A stretch of DNA of 64,000 bases, taken from NCBI GenBank assembly GCA_002337385.1, contig DDFY01000012.1, positions 1 to 64,000 on the forward strand, read 5' to 3'. Source of the DNA: Erythrobacter sp. UBA1916 (GTDB taxonomy: Bacteria; Pseudomonadota; Alphaproteobacteria; Sphingomonadales; Sphingomonadaceae). The position numbers and the translations under genes are program-made. Below are positions 33,894 through 44,415 of this stretch, one piece after another. The number at the start of each line of letters is the position of its first letter. Positions within the stretch are counted from its first letter, which is position 1. A model generated the notes under the pieces. That model was not told the origin of the DNA. It did no database searches and was given only the letters and a program-made list of their open reading frames with translations.

Positions 33894-34961
33894 TCACCCA
33901 CACTGCCCGCGCTGCAGCAGCTTCTGGTCGGCCAGCACCAGTGCCATCATCGCCTCGACCACCGGCGCGCCGCGAATGCCCACGCAGGGATCGTGGCGGC
34001 CCTTGGTGCGGACCTCGGTTGCCTCGCCATCGCTGGTGATGCTTTGGCGCGGGGTGAGGATCGAGCTGGTCGGCTTGAACGCCACCCGGCACACCACCGG
34101 CTGGCCGGTCGAAATGCCGCCTGCAATGCCGCCCGCGTGGTTGGCCAGAAACTCCGGCCCATCCTCGCCGGGGCGCATTTCGTCGGCGTTCTCTTCGCCG
34201 GTCAGGCGTGCCGCCTCAAACCCGTCGCCGATCTCGACCGCCTTTACCGCATTGATGCTCATCATCGCGGCGGCCAGTTCGCTGTCGAGCTTGGCATAGA
34301 GCGGCGCGCCCCAGCCTGCTGGAACGCCCATCGCCACGCATTCCACCACCGCACCGAGCGACGAACCCGCCTTGCGCGCATCGTCCACCAGCGCCTCCCA
34401 GCGCTTGGCGGCCTGCGCATCGGGGCAGAAGAACGGGTTGTTGCCAATCTCATCGAGGTCGATGTTCGCGCGGTCGATCGCGTCGCCGCCGATCTCGCAG
34501 ACATAGGCCACGATCCGCACTTCGGGCACCACCAGCCGTGCCACCGCACCCGCTGCTACCCGCGCCGCCGTCTCGCGCGCGGAGGAGCGCCCGCCGCCGC
34601 GATAGTCGCGCAGACCGTATTTGGCGTCATAGGCATAGTCGGCATGACCGGGGCGATAGGCCTTGGCGATCTCGCCATAGTCCTTGCTGCGCTGATCGGT
34701 GTTCTCGATCATCAGGCTGATCGGCGTGCCGGTGGTCTTGCCCTCGAACACGCCAGAGAGGATCTTGACCTGATCGGGCTCCTGTCGCTGGGTGGTGAAG
34801 CGGCTCTGGCCCGGGCGGCGCGCGTCGAGGAACGGCTGGATCGCCTCCGCCGACAGCTCCAGCCCCGGGGGGCACCCGTCGACCACGGCGCCCAGCGCCG
34901 GGCCATGGCTTTCGCCCCAGGTGGTGAAGCGGAAAAGGCGTCCGAAAGTGTTAAAGCTCAT
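33894..34961 (-). CDS. aroC: Chorismate synthase
   Basis: The last step of the shikimate pathway, converting EPSP to chorismate with reduced FMN. The 355 residues begin MSFNTFGRLFRFTTWGESHG, then show RRPGQSRFTTQR, RPGHADYAYDAKYGLRDYRGGGRSSARETAAR (in parts) and near the C-terminus GRHDPCVGIRGAPVVEAM, all standard signatures. It transcribes away from ruvA. The 310-base gap upstream holds CGAAGTTGACA repeats. Confidence 0.97.
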   Translation of the reverse strand: MSFNTFGRLFRFTTWGESHGPALGAVVDGCPPGLELSAEAIQPFLDARRPGQSRFTTQRQEPDQVKILSGVFEGKTTGTPISLMIENTDQRSKDYGEIAKAYRPGHADYAYDAKYGLRDYRGGGRSSARETAARVAAGAVARLVVPEVRIVAYVCEIGGDAIDRANIDLDEIGNNPFFCPDAQAAKRWEALVDDARKAGSSLGAVVECVAMGVPAGWGAPLYAKLDSELAAAMMSINAVKAVEIGDGFEAARLTGEENADEMRPGEDGPEFLANHAGGIAGGISTGQPVVCRVAFKPTSSILTPRQSITSDGEATEVRTKGRHDPCVGIRGAPVVEAMMALVLADQKLLQRGQCG

Positions 34962-35271
34962 GGCGTGAGCCTATTGTGCGAAACTGCGCAAATGTCCACT
35001 TTCCTACGCAGCCTCGGCTCGTGCACCCTCTCTACATGACCGATTTTTCGATTCCGACGTGGGCCTGTGCGAAGTCGCTGCCGTTTTGCGCAAGTGTCAA
35101 CTTCGCTGCGCGCAGCCAACTATCGGATAACTATGGAGTAAGGGGCCGGTCGCCGGGGTGTCACGGTGTCAACTTCGTCACCTTTGCGCGCCGGGTGACT
35201 AAGCGGCAGGACTTGCGGACAATCGCAAGCTTGCTCTGGCCAAAGCGGCCGCAAGGGGGCAGGAACAGAAC
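34962..35271. other. 310-base divergent intergenic region between aroC and ruvA
   Basis: No gene is visible. It contains three related repeat units on the minus strand: CGAAGTTGACA at 35187-35167 (extended form), at 35105-35095, and a degenerate AAAGTGGACA at about 35002-34993, the last two followed by TTGCGCA. Promoters of both genes must lie here. Confidence 0.65.
34993..35187 (-). repeat. CGAAGTTGACA repeat cluster upstream of aroC
   Basis: Two clear copies and one degenerate copy, all on the minus strand. The 21-base extended form at 35167-35187 is identical to that at 7427-7447. Two copies carry TTGCGCA about two bases after the core. The orientation is toward the minus-strand gene at both loci (aroC, moeB). 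Confidence 0.7.
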
Positions 35272-35880
35272 ATGATCGCAAAACTGACAGGACGGCTGGA
35301 CGAAACCGGCGAGGATTGGGCGGTAATCGACGTGAACGGCGTCGGCTACCTCGTCTTTTGTTCGGCGCGGACCTTGTCGACGCTTGGCTCCGTGGGCGAC
35401 ACCGTCCGCGTATTCACGCAGATGCAGGTGAGCGAGAACGACATGCGCCTGCTCGGCTTTGCCGCCGGCGAAGAGCGTGACTGGTTCCGCCTGCTCACCG
35501 GGGTGCAGGGCGTGGGCAGCAAGGTGGCTTTGGCGATCCTCTCGGCCTTGTCGACCGGTGAGCTGCGCGAAGCCTGCTCGCGGGTGGATGCGGCGAGTGT
35601 GGCGCGCGCCAATGGCGTGGGGCCGAAGCTGGCGGGCCGGATCGTCAACGAGCTGAAGGACAAGGCTGGCGCGATGCCGGGCCTGTCGGGGGGCGTGGGC
35701 GGAGTGGCCGTTGCCGCACCCGTCGGCGGGGCGAGCGCCGATGCGGTCTCGGCGCTCGAAAACCTCGGGTTCAAGCCCGGTGTGGCAGCGCAGGCAGTGG
35801 CCCGCGCGCTCGACGAACTGGGCGAAGATGCGGACGAAGGCGAGCTTATTCGCGTGGCGCTGAAGAAGGCGGCTGGATAG
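35272..35880 (+). CDS. ruvA: Holliday junction branch-migration protein RuvA
   Basis: Binds Holliday junctions as a tetramer and loads RuvB. The 202-residue protein starts MIAKLTGRLDETGED, with the OB-fold VNGVGYLV, the double helix-hairpin-helix (LTGVQGVGSKVALAILSAL and RANGVGPKLAGRIVNELKDK, approximate), and the flexible C-terminal domain with ALENLGFKPGVAAQAV. The start follows AGGAAC. ruvC is not adjacent upstream, and ruvB is separated by two small genes. Confidence 0.96.
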   Translation: MIAKLTGRLDETGEDWAVIDVNGVGYLVFCSARTLSTLGSVGDTVRVFTQMQVSENDMRLLGFAAGEERDWFRLLTGVQGVGSKVALAILSALSTGELREACSRVDAASVARANGVGPKLAGRIVNELKDKAGAMPGLSGGVGGVAVAAPVGGASADAVSALENLGFKPGVAAQAVARALDELGEDADEGELIRVALKKAAG

Positions 35881-35890
35881 GAGACGAACT

Positions 35891-36433
35891 ATGCGTAACC
35901 CCCTTATCGTTCTTGCAGCGGCCCTGATGCTGGCCAGCCCTGCCATGGCGCAGAGCGATCCAACGTTGAGATACGGCCCCGTGTTCATGGAGTTTGGCAG
36001 CTGGCGGTCGGTGGCCTCTGGTCAGCGGCTTGACGTGTCGCAGCAGTTCAAGGCGATCTTCGACACGGTGCGCAGCGGGCCCGACGGCGAACCCAATCGC
36101 CGCTTCGACAGCGCCGCGCGCTACATGAACCTGCTCGTCGCGCACGGTGTGCCGCGCGAGAATGTGCATGTCGCGGTGGTGGTCCATGGCCCCGCGATCT
36201 GGGACGTGACCACCGATGAGGCCTATCGCCGCCATTCACAGGGCGAGGACAACCCGAGCCGCGAGCTGGTGCGGGCGATGCTGGCGCAAGGCGTGCAGTT
36301 CATCGTTTGCGGACAAGCGGCGCTAGGGCAGGGCATCGAGAGTGAAGACCTGATGCCAGGCGTGACCATGGCGCTGTCGCAAACCGTGGCGACCAGCGTG
36401 CTCCACCAACAGGGCTATACGAACATCCCGTGA
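35891..36433 (+). CDS. Exported DsrE/DsrF-like protein
   Basis: A 180-residue protein with a clear signal peptide (MRNPLIVLAAALMLASPAMAQ) and a DsrE-like fold: RYMNLLVAHGVPRENVHVAV, VVHGPAIWDV, and a strand with one Cys (VQFIVCGQAAL) before LSQTVATSVLHQQGY. DsrE-family proteins handle sulfur or act as small binding modules. The periplasmic version here is of unknown role. It begins ten bases after ruvA and overlaps the next start (GTGA). Confidence 0.78.
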   Translation: MRNPLIVLAAALMLASPAMAQSDPTLRYGPVFMEFGSWRSVASGQRLDVSQQFKAIFDTVRSGPDGEPNRRFDSAARYMNLLVAHGVPRENVHVAVVVHGPAIWDVTTDEAYRRHSQGEDNPSRELVRAMLAQGVQFIVCGQAALGQGIESEDLMPGVTMALSQTVATSVLHQQGYTNIP

Positions 36434-36753
36434 GCGATGCTGCGATCCCGCAATTCGACGAGAACGAAGCCGTCCCGGCCATCATGCATGGGCGTGATCT
36501 GGTGGTGACCGAGTTCGGCTGGGAGCAGGACTACAATTTCCTCGACTATGACTTTGCGCCGCACCCGTTCTGGGCAAGGCACTATCTCGACGAGGAAGGC
36601 GTGGTGATCCTCCACGCCCACGCAGATGGCGGCGGCGCGCTCGACCGGGTGCCTGAGCCGGTGCTGGCCTATCTCAAGTATCGGTTCGAGCGGATCGATA
36701 TTCTGAGCGAGACAACGTCCCGGACACGGCTATGGGGGCGGGCAGAGGCATGA
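36430..36753 (+). CDS. Hypothetical protein between ruvA and ruvB
   Basis: A 107-residue soluble, acidic protein that I do not recognise. The start is GTG 36430, overlapping the DsrE-like stop, and its own stop overlaps the ruvB ATG (ATGA), so translation of all three is probably linked. Visible features are an aromatic/acidic stretch (FGWEQDYNFLDYDFAPHPFW) and a VVILHAHADGGG segment with two His. There are no membrane helices or Cys. A link to RuvAB function is only suggested by gene order. Confidence 0.72.
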   Translation: MSDAAIPQFDENEAVPAIMHGRDLVVTEFGWEQDYNFLDYDFAPHPFWARHYLDEEGVVILHAHADGGGALDRVPEPVLAYLKYRFERIDILSETTSRTRLWGRAEA

Positions 36754-37793
36754 CCGAAGATACTCCCATCCACTCCCCCGAGCGCCAGCCCGACGACCTC
36801 GACGCCGCGCTGCGCCCGAAATCGCTGACCGAATTCGTCGGTCAGGCGGCGGCGCGCGATAACCTGCGCGTGTTCATCGAAGCCGCCAAGGGCCGCGGCG
36901 AGGCGATGGACCATGTCCTGTTCTTCGGCCCGCCCGGCCTCGGCAAGACCACGCTGGCGCAGATCGTGGCTAAGGAACTGGGCGTGGGCTTTCGCGCCAC
37001 CAGCGGCCCGGTCATCGCCAAGGCGGGCGATCTGGCTGCGTTGCTGACCAATCTCGAACCCAACGACGTGCTGTTCATCGACGAGATTCATCGCCTCAAT
37101 CCGGTGGTCGAGGAGGTGCTCTATCCTGCGATGGAGGATCGTGCGCTCGATATCATCATCGGCGAGGGGCCTTCGGCGCGCTCGGTGCGGATCGACCTGC
37201 CACCGTTCACGCTGGTCGGTGCGACGACGCGGCAGGGCCTGCTCACGACCCCGCTGCGCGATCGCTTCGGCATCCCCGTGCGCCTGATCTTCTACACCGA
37301 GGACGAGCTGCTCAGCGTGGTCGCACGCGGGGCGCGGCTGCTCGGAATGCGAATCGACGAATCGGGTGCGCGCGAAATTGCCCGCCGAAGTCGCGGGACA
37401 CCGCGTGTGGCCGGACGGCTGATGCGCCGCGTGCGCGACTTTGCGCAGGTGAGTGGGGCCGCCACGGTGAGCGCTGCCATTGCCGACGAGGCACTGACCC
37501 GGCTGGAGATCGACAGGCTTGGTCTTGATGCCATGGACCGGCGATATCTCACCATGATTGCAACGACTTACAAGGGTGGTCCGGTGGGTGTCGAGACGCT
37601 TGCGGCGGGCCTTGCCGAGCCACGCGACACGGTCGAGGAAGTGGTTGAACCCTACCTTATCCAGCTCGGTTTGATCGCGCGCACCGCACGTGGGCGGTGC
37701 CTCAACGATGGCGGTTGGCAGCACCTGGGAATCGCTCCGCCGGCGCCATTTCAGGATGGTTCGCAAGGGGCGCTGTTCGACGGCGAAAAGTGA
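36750..37793 (+). CDS. ruvB: Holliday junction helicase RuvB
   Basis: The AAA+ motor of branch migration. The 347 residues show the N-terminal LRPKSLTEFVGQ, Walker A GPPGLGKT at 60-67, Walker B LFIDEIHR, the sensor region VGATTRQGLLTTPLRDRFG, the arginine finger in the RRSRGTPRVAGRLMRRVRDF block and the winged-helix tail (PYLIQLGLIARTARGR). ATG 36750 overlaps the preceding stop. Confidence 0.97.
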   Translation: MTEDTPIHSPERQPDDLDAALRPKSLTEFVGQAAARDNLRVFIEAAKGRGEAMDHVLFFGPPGLGKTTLAQIVAKELGVGFRATSGPVIAKAGDLAALLTNLEPNDVLFIDEIHRLNPVVEEVLYPAMEDRALDIIIGEGPSARSVRIDLPPFTLVGATTRQGLLTTPLRDRFGIPVRLIFYTEDELLSVVARGARLLGMRIDESGAREIARRSRGTPRVAGRLMRRVRDFAQVSGAATVSAAIADEALTRLEIDRLGLDAMDRRYLTMIATTYKGGPVGVETLAAGLAEPRDTVEEVVEPYLIQLGLIARTARGRCLNDGGWQHLGIAPPAPFQDGSQGALFDGEK

Positions 37794-37942
37794 GGGTCGC
37801 GCACTGATCTTTGTTAGGTTATCGGCTTCGGCTGTTTCATATCGGGACAAACGGCCGTCGAGCGCGGAAAAAGCACGATAAAAGTGCTTCTGACCCCACA
37901 GAAACTTGGTTAATTCAATTGCCGGTAAAGGATTTGCGGGTC

Positions 37943-37959
37943 TCTGTTGCAGCAACAGA
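37943..37959. promoter_or_regulatory. Perfect 17-base palindrome upstream of the PEP-CTERM gene
   Basis: TCTGTTGC-A-GCAACAGA lies 62 bases before the start codon, in a 227-base gap between ruvB and the PEP-CTERM gene that has no ORF of note. The single-base spacer makes an RNA hairpin unlikely, so a protein-binding operator is the simplest reading. Confidence 0.45.
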
Positions 37960-38020
37960 CGGGGGGCCGATCGCAAATCATGCGCTTTGGCCTTTCCCAA
38001 TACGCAGGAAGAGATTGTTC

Positions 38021-39178
38021 ATGTCGGTACGTTTGGCCATTGCAAAGCTCACCGCTGCTGCCGCAGGCGGCGCGGTTCTTGCCGGGGGCGCGGTCCATGT
38101 CGCGGAGCCGCAGTCGGCGCAGGTGGACTACAAGTCGAAGGGCGGCGAGCCTGAATTGATCGATGTGAAGGAACGTCACGTGGCGCGTCGTGAAGTGCCT
38201 CGCGATCCCCCACGCGTTCAGCGCCGTCTGCGGCGCACGATCGAGCGCGTGTGCGACGTCGGCGAAATGGGGCCGGATGGCTACTGCCACGAAACGCAGG
38301 TTGCGATGGCGGCCGTGCCGATGCCGCTTCCGCAATTGCCGAGTGCGCCGGTTGGTGGCACTGGCGGTGGTCAGCCGGTGATTGTCGGCGGTTCGGGCGG
38401 CTTCGGCGGCGGCTTTGGTGGCGGCTTCTTCGGAGGGTTCTTCGGTGGCAGCGGCGGGGGCGGCTCGGCCAGCGTGAGCACGACCACTACGACCTCAGGC
38501 AGCCAGGGGCAGGATCAGGGCCAGGGCATCGACATCGATATCGATATCGACAATTCGAGCACCGGCTCCTCGACCTCAACCAGCAGCGGCGGTTCGAGCA
38601 CGACTACGGGCGGCGTGAGCACCAGCACCGGCGGTGTGAGCACATCGACCGGTGGTGTGTCGACCACTACCTCGACCAGTTCGGGCAACGTGTCGAGTTC
38701 GAGCGGGAACGTGTCGAGCTCTTCCGGCAACGTCTCTAGTTCGTCGGGCAACTATTCGTCGACCTCGACTTCGGGCAACGTTTCCAGCTCGTCGAGTTCG
38801 AGTTCCTCCAGTTCCAGCTCCAGCTCATCCAGTTCGTCGAGCTCTTCGTCGAGCGGCGGAGACAATGGCTCGAGCGGTTCTTCGGGTTCTAGTGGTTCGT
38901 CCAGCTCCAGCGGCTCGTCCAGCTCCAGCGGGTCTTCCAGTTCGAGCGGATCGTCGGGCTCCAGCAGTTCTTCTACCAGCACCTCTTCGTCGAGTTCGTC
39001 CTCCAGCAGCTCGTCTTCGAGCAGCTCGTCGACCACCAGCGGCAACTCGACCACCAGCACCTCGTCGGGCACTGAAGTGCCTGAACCGGGCATGTTGCTG
39101 TTGTTCGGTGCAGGCGCTGGCGCGCTCTTCCTCGGCCGTCGCCGTAGGGACAAGCGCAAGGCTGTCGCCAAGGCCTGA
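38021..39178 (+). CDS. Ser/Gly-rich PEP-CTERM surface protein
   Basis: A secreted 385-residue protein sorted by an exosortase. It has a signal-like N-terminus, a basic region with two Cys (VCDVGEMGPDGYC), a Gly/Phe-rich stretch, an IDIDIDIDN run, tandem GGVSTST and SGNVSSS repeats, a tract of 24 serines (255-278) and more Gly/Ser repeats. The C-terminus is a canonical PEP-CTERM signal: VPEP at 353-356, a hydrophobic helix and an Arg-rich end. The start follows AGGAAGAG. Such proteins are thought to belong to extracellular matrix; no exosortase gene is in this window. The frame upstream to 37811 is not used. Confidence 0.9.
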   Translation: MSVRLAIAKLTAAAAGGAVLAGGAVHVAEPQSAQVDYKSKGGEPELIDVKERHVARREVPRDPPRVQRRLRRTIERVCDVGEMGPDGYCHETQVAMAAVPMPLPQLPSAPVGGTGGGQPVIVGGSGGFGGGFGGGFFGGFFGGSGGGGSASVSTTTTTSGSQGQDQGQGIDIDIDIDNSSTGSSTSTSSGGSSTTTGGVSTSTGGVSTSTGGVSTTTSTSSGNVSSSSGNVSSSSGNVSSSSGNYSSTSTSGNVSSSSSSSSSSSSSSSSSSSSSSSSGGDNGSSGSSGSSGSSSSSGSSSSSGSSSSSGSSGSSSSSTSTSSSSSSSSSSSSSSSSTTSGNSTTSTSSGTEVPEPGMLLLFGAGAGALFLGRRRRDKRKAVAKA

Positions 39179-39205
39179 GTGCGGGCTACCAAGTTTTGGG
39201 AGGGG

Positions 39206-39234
39206 AAGGGCGGCCGTAACGGCCGCCCTTTTTC
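39206..39234 (+). terminator. Rho-independent terminator of the PEP-CTERM gene
   Basis: A perfect 11-base stem AAGGGCGGCCG/CGGCCGCCCTT with a three-base loop, running into TTTTTC, 27 bases past the stop codon. Confidence 0.93.
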
Positions 39235-39263
39235 GTTGACCCCTTTCCCAGTGGCTGGGCTGG

Positions 39264-39977
39264 TCAGCTCAGGTGCAGCGTCCAGGGATCCTGCCGGTAC
39301 CACTGGGTGATGACGTACTTCACGCCTTTCACCACCGGGGTGCCGGCGTGCAGCGTGTTGCGGTTGGGCTTGCCGTCGCGGGCCATGTTGTTCCAGGCGA
39401 GCAAGGCCCCCGCGACTGGCTTCACCGATAGCCCCAGTTCCGGCCAGTCAGTCTCGCCGCCTTCTTCGACGTCGTTGAGGAACAGCATGGCGGTCCAGGT
39501 GCGTTGCCCGCCGCGGCGGCGCTCCTGCTGCCAGTAGGGCTCGCTGGCGAAGAAATAGTCGTAGTGATGCTTGAACTGCTGACCCGCCTCATAGCGCTGA
39601 CCCTGCGTAACTTCGGCGTGTTTGTGCGGGATGCCGGTGGCGGCGTCGATCCGCTTTTCCAGCTCACGCGTGGCCGGATCACCCGCATCGAAGTAGTGCG
39701 TGGACGAGGTGCGGAAGCCATCGCGCTCGGTCCCCTCGAACAGCGTTGAGGGGCCGATCTTCCTATCGATGACCTTGACGAGCCGGGCACATTCCTCGGC
39801 GGTGAAGAAATCGCGCAGCAGGAACATATCAGCCTTGTCGCCGCCGAGATCCTCGGCCCGCGGATCGGCCCTGAGCCGGGCCCGCACCTGCGCTCCGATC
39901 AGGGCCAGCTTGGCCGGGTCTTCCTTGGGATCGCCGGGGATGCCGCCGAAACGGGTCGAGGTGACGAAACCACTCAT
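39264..39977 (-). CDS. 2-oxoglutarate/Fe(II) oxygenase, prolyl 4-hydroxylase-like
   Basis: A 237-residue dioxygenase of the prolyl 4-hydroxylase alpha-subunit type. The iron triad is HYD (QFKHHYDYF) and a distal His (NTLHAGTPVVKGVKYV), with the following Lys as 2-oxoglutarate ligand. FLRDFFTAEECARL-type and TRDGFRTSS-like segments (here MFLLRDFFTAEE, ERDGFRTSS) match the family. The substrate is unknown and may be a protein or a free metabolite. It converges on the PEP-CTERM gene and follows the rhodanese gene on the minus strand. Confidence 0.88.
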   Translation of the reverse strand: MSGFVTSTRFGGIPGDPKEDPAKLALIGAQVRARLRADPRAEDLGGDKADMFLLRDFFTAEECARLVKVIDRKIGPSTLFEGTERDGFRTSSTHYFDAGDPATRELEKRIDAATGIPHKHAEVTQGQRYEAGQQFKHHYDYFFASEPYWQQERRRGGQRTWTAMLFLNDVEEGGETDWPELGLSVKPVAGALLAWNNMARDGKPNRNTLHAGTPVVKGVKYVITQWYRQDPWTLHLS

Positions 39978-39981
39978 GGTC

Positions 39982-40406
39982 TTATTTATCCGCTGGTTCC
40001 GGAATGACGGGAAGGCCCTCAGCCTGCCACGCGATCAATCCACCTTCCAGATGGCGCACCGGGTCGCCGGTATAGTCGGCAAGCAGCTGGGCCGCGCGAC
40101 CGGAACGCGCCGACGAACGGCAGTACAGGATTGTCTCGCGTCCGGGCTCTTGCGGGATCGCCGCCGGATCGAAGGTGTCGAGCGGCGCTAGCAGGCTGCC
40201 CGGAATGCGCGCCTCGGCAAATTCGGCCGGGGTCCGCACGTCAATCAGGATGACCTTGCCCGCCTCGATCAGCGCGGCGAGCTCGGTGCTGTCGAGCGTT
40301 GTTACTTCACCCGTCTGCTGCGGGCTTGCAGACGTTGCCGGTGCCTGGCCCGCCGCACAAGCGGCAAGGCCGAGGCTGGCAGCGACGAGCAAGCCCGCGC
40401 GCAGCA

Positions 40407-40407
<1 letters not shown>
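39982..40407 (-). CDS. Rhodanese-domain lipoprotein
   Basis: A 141-residue envelope protein. The start at ATG 40407 gives a signal with lipobox LAAC (MLRAGLLVAASLGLAACAAG). The rhodanese domain shows VILIDVRTPAEFAEARIPGS and the active-site loop CRSSARS, with Cys as the likely sulfur carrier. The frame is open to 40491, but only this start gives the lipoprotein signal. Its ATG shares one base with the acnA stop (TAATG), so it is probably translated by re-initiation after acnA. Confidence 0.88.
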
Positions 40408-43079
<2,672 letters not shown>

Positions 43080-43220
43080 GGATGATGGGGTCCCTTTGCT
43101 GTTGCTTGCGTAAGCGTGCTCGTGCGAGAAGCCCGCTGTTCGGGTGCGAACTGCGCGTTTGTGCGGGATTGGTCAAGGCCTCGCGCACCGGGGCAAGTGT
43201 GAAGGCAGGGAAATCGGATC

Positions 43221-43415
43221 ATGGTGCTGGTCAATCCGCAGCGCGGCGCGCAGTCAATCGGGGTGATCTGGATCGCGCTGGCGCTGGTGATTGCGGCCTT
43301 TCTTGGCGCGGCGCTGGGAATGGTGTGGCAGAGTTCGGGCCTCGGCGCGGATGATGAAGAGGTGCTGGTGGAAGACGAGCCCGTCAAAGCGCCCCAATCC
43401 GCGCAGGCGCATTAG
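43221..43415 (+). CDS. Small single-pass membrane protein
   Basis: A 64-residue protein with a short N-terminus, one hydrophobic helix (VIWIALALVIAAFLGAALGMV) and an acidic tail (DDEEVLVEDE). Not a recognised family. It has an ATG start with GGGA about 12 bases upstream, lies divergent from acnA and has codon use like its neighbours. Its stop overlaps the end of the convergent permease gene by four bases. Confidence 0.62.
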   Translation: MVLVNPQRGAQSIGVIWIALALVIAAFLGAALGMVWQSSGLGADDEEVLVEDEPVKAPQSAQAH

Positions 43416-44290
43416 GGCGCGGGCACCTTGCGCCGTGGCCGGGCAATCCAGCTGGCCGCAACGATCATGCAGAGCCCCACGAAGGTCGCGAGCGTGACCT
43501 TCTCACCGAACCATTGCCAGCCGATCCACGCCGCCCAGATAAAGCCGGTATATTCGAGCGGGACGAGCGCCTGGGTTTCGGCGCGGGCATAGGCCCAGGC
43601 GATTGCCATCGAGCCAAGTACGGTAAGCGCACCGGCAATTCCGATCGTACCGAGCACTTGCGGCGATGGCATCGTGAAGGCGAACGGCGCGGCCAGCAGC
43701 AGGACCAGCCCGCCGATCCCCGAATGGAATGTCGCCACCTCGATTGGCCCCGCCAGCTGCGATTGGCGGCGGATCACGACGAAGCCATAGGCATAGAACA
43801 GGGCCGAAAAGGCCATCGCGGCAAGGCCCAGTGCCAGATCCCGGCTCATCCCGGCCGCGCCGATGCGTCCGCCCACGATCACCAGCGTGCCCGCAAAGCC
43901 CAGCAGCGAGGCAAGAATCGCACGGCGACTGATGGTCTCGCCCAGCAGCAGGTGCGCGAAATAGAGCGTTATCAGCGGGGCGACGAAGCTGATCGCCAGC
44001 GCTTCTGCCAGCGGCAGGCGGGTGAGCGCGAAGAACCATGAGAGCGACATCGCCGCTGTGACCACCCCGCGCTCAGCATGGAGCCGCAGCAGATGTCCGC
44101 GCGGCCAGCGTGGGCGGCGCGCGAGCCACACCGGCGCGATCAGCACTGCGCCGATCAGGCTGCGCAGCAGGGTGGCGGTATAGGCCCCGGTCATCAGTGC
44201 GGCGTGCTTCATGAACCCGTCCATCACCGCGAACAGGCCAATACCGCCCGCTGCCAGCAGATAGGGGAGGATAGGGTGTCGCGCGGGCAT
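43412..44290 (-). CDS. EamA/DMT family transporter (RhaT/YdcZ-like permease)
   Basis: A ten-helix drug/metabolite transporter superfamily protein of 292 residues with two EamA repeats: the first ends around LLGETISRRAILASLLGFAGTLVIV (typical G-E and GF..LV), the second with WFGEKVTLATFVGLCMIVAA. The substrate is unknown. It differs clearly from the permease at 10888. It diverges from the L,D-transpeptidase gene. Confidence 0.88.
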   Translation of the reverse strand: MPARHPILPYLLAAGGIGLFAVMDGFMKHAALMTGAYTATLLRSLIGAVLIAPVWLARRPRWPRGHLLRLHAERGVVTAAMSLSWFFALTRLPLAEALAISFVAPLITLYFAHLLLGETISRRAILASLLGFAGTLVIVGGRIGAAGMSRDLALGLAAMAFSALFYAYGFVVIRRQSQLAGPIEVATFHSGIGGLVLLLAAPFAFTMPSPQVLGTIGIAGALTVLGSMAIAWAYARAETQALVPLEYTGFIWAAWIGWQWFGEKVTLATFVGLCMIVAASWIARPRRKVPAP

Positions 44291-44415
44291 GGCGCAGAGT
44301 CTTGCTAGCTTGTATTGTGCGGCGCAACCGGTTCATGCGCGCGTCATGGCCGGTGCGCGATAGGAGGCTGGCTAAAGGCGCGCCTGCCTCGCGCGCTTGT
44401 GCTAGGAAGAGTTAT

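Noticed and set aside
37910..37935. A sigma-54 promoter before the PEP-CTERM gene (TGG...TTGC)
   Set aside because: The GG-to-GC spacing is 11 rather than 10 bases, and the CAC part of the -24 box is missing.
38752..39303. A minus-strand Glu/Leu-rich frame opposite the Ser-rich tract
   Set aside because: It arises because TCN/AGY serine codons read as Leu and Glu codons in another frame on the other strand.
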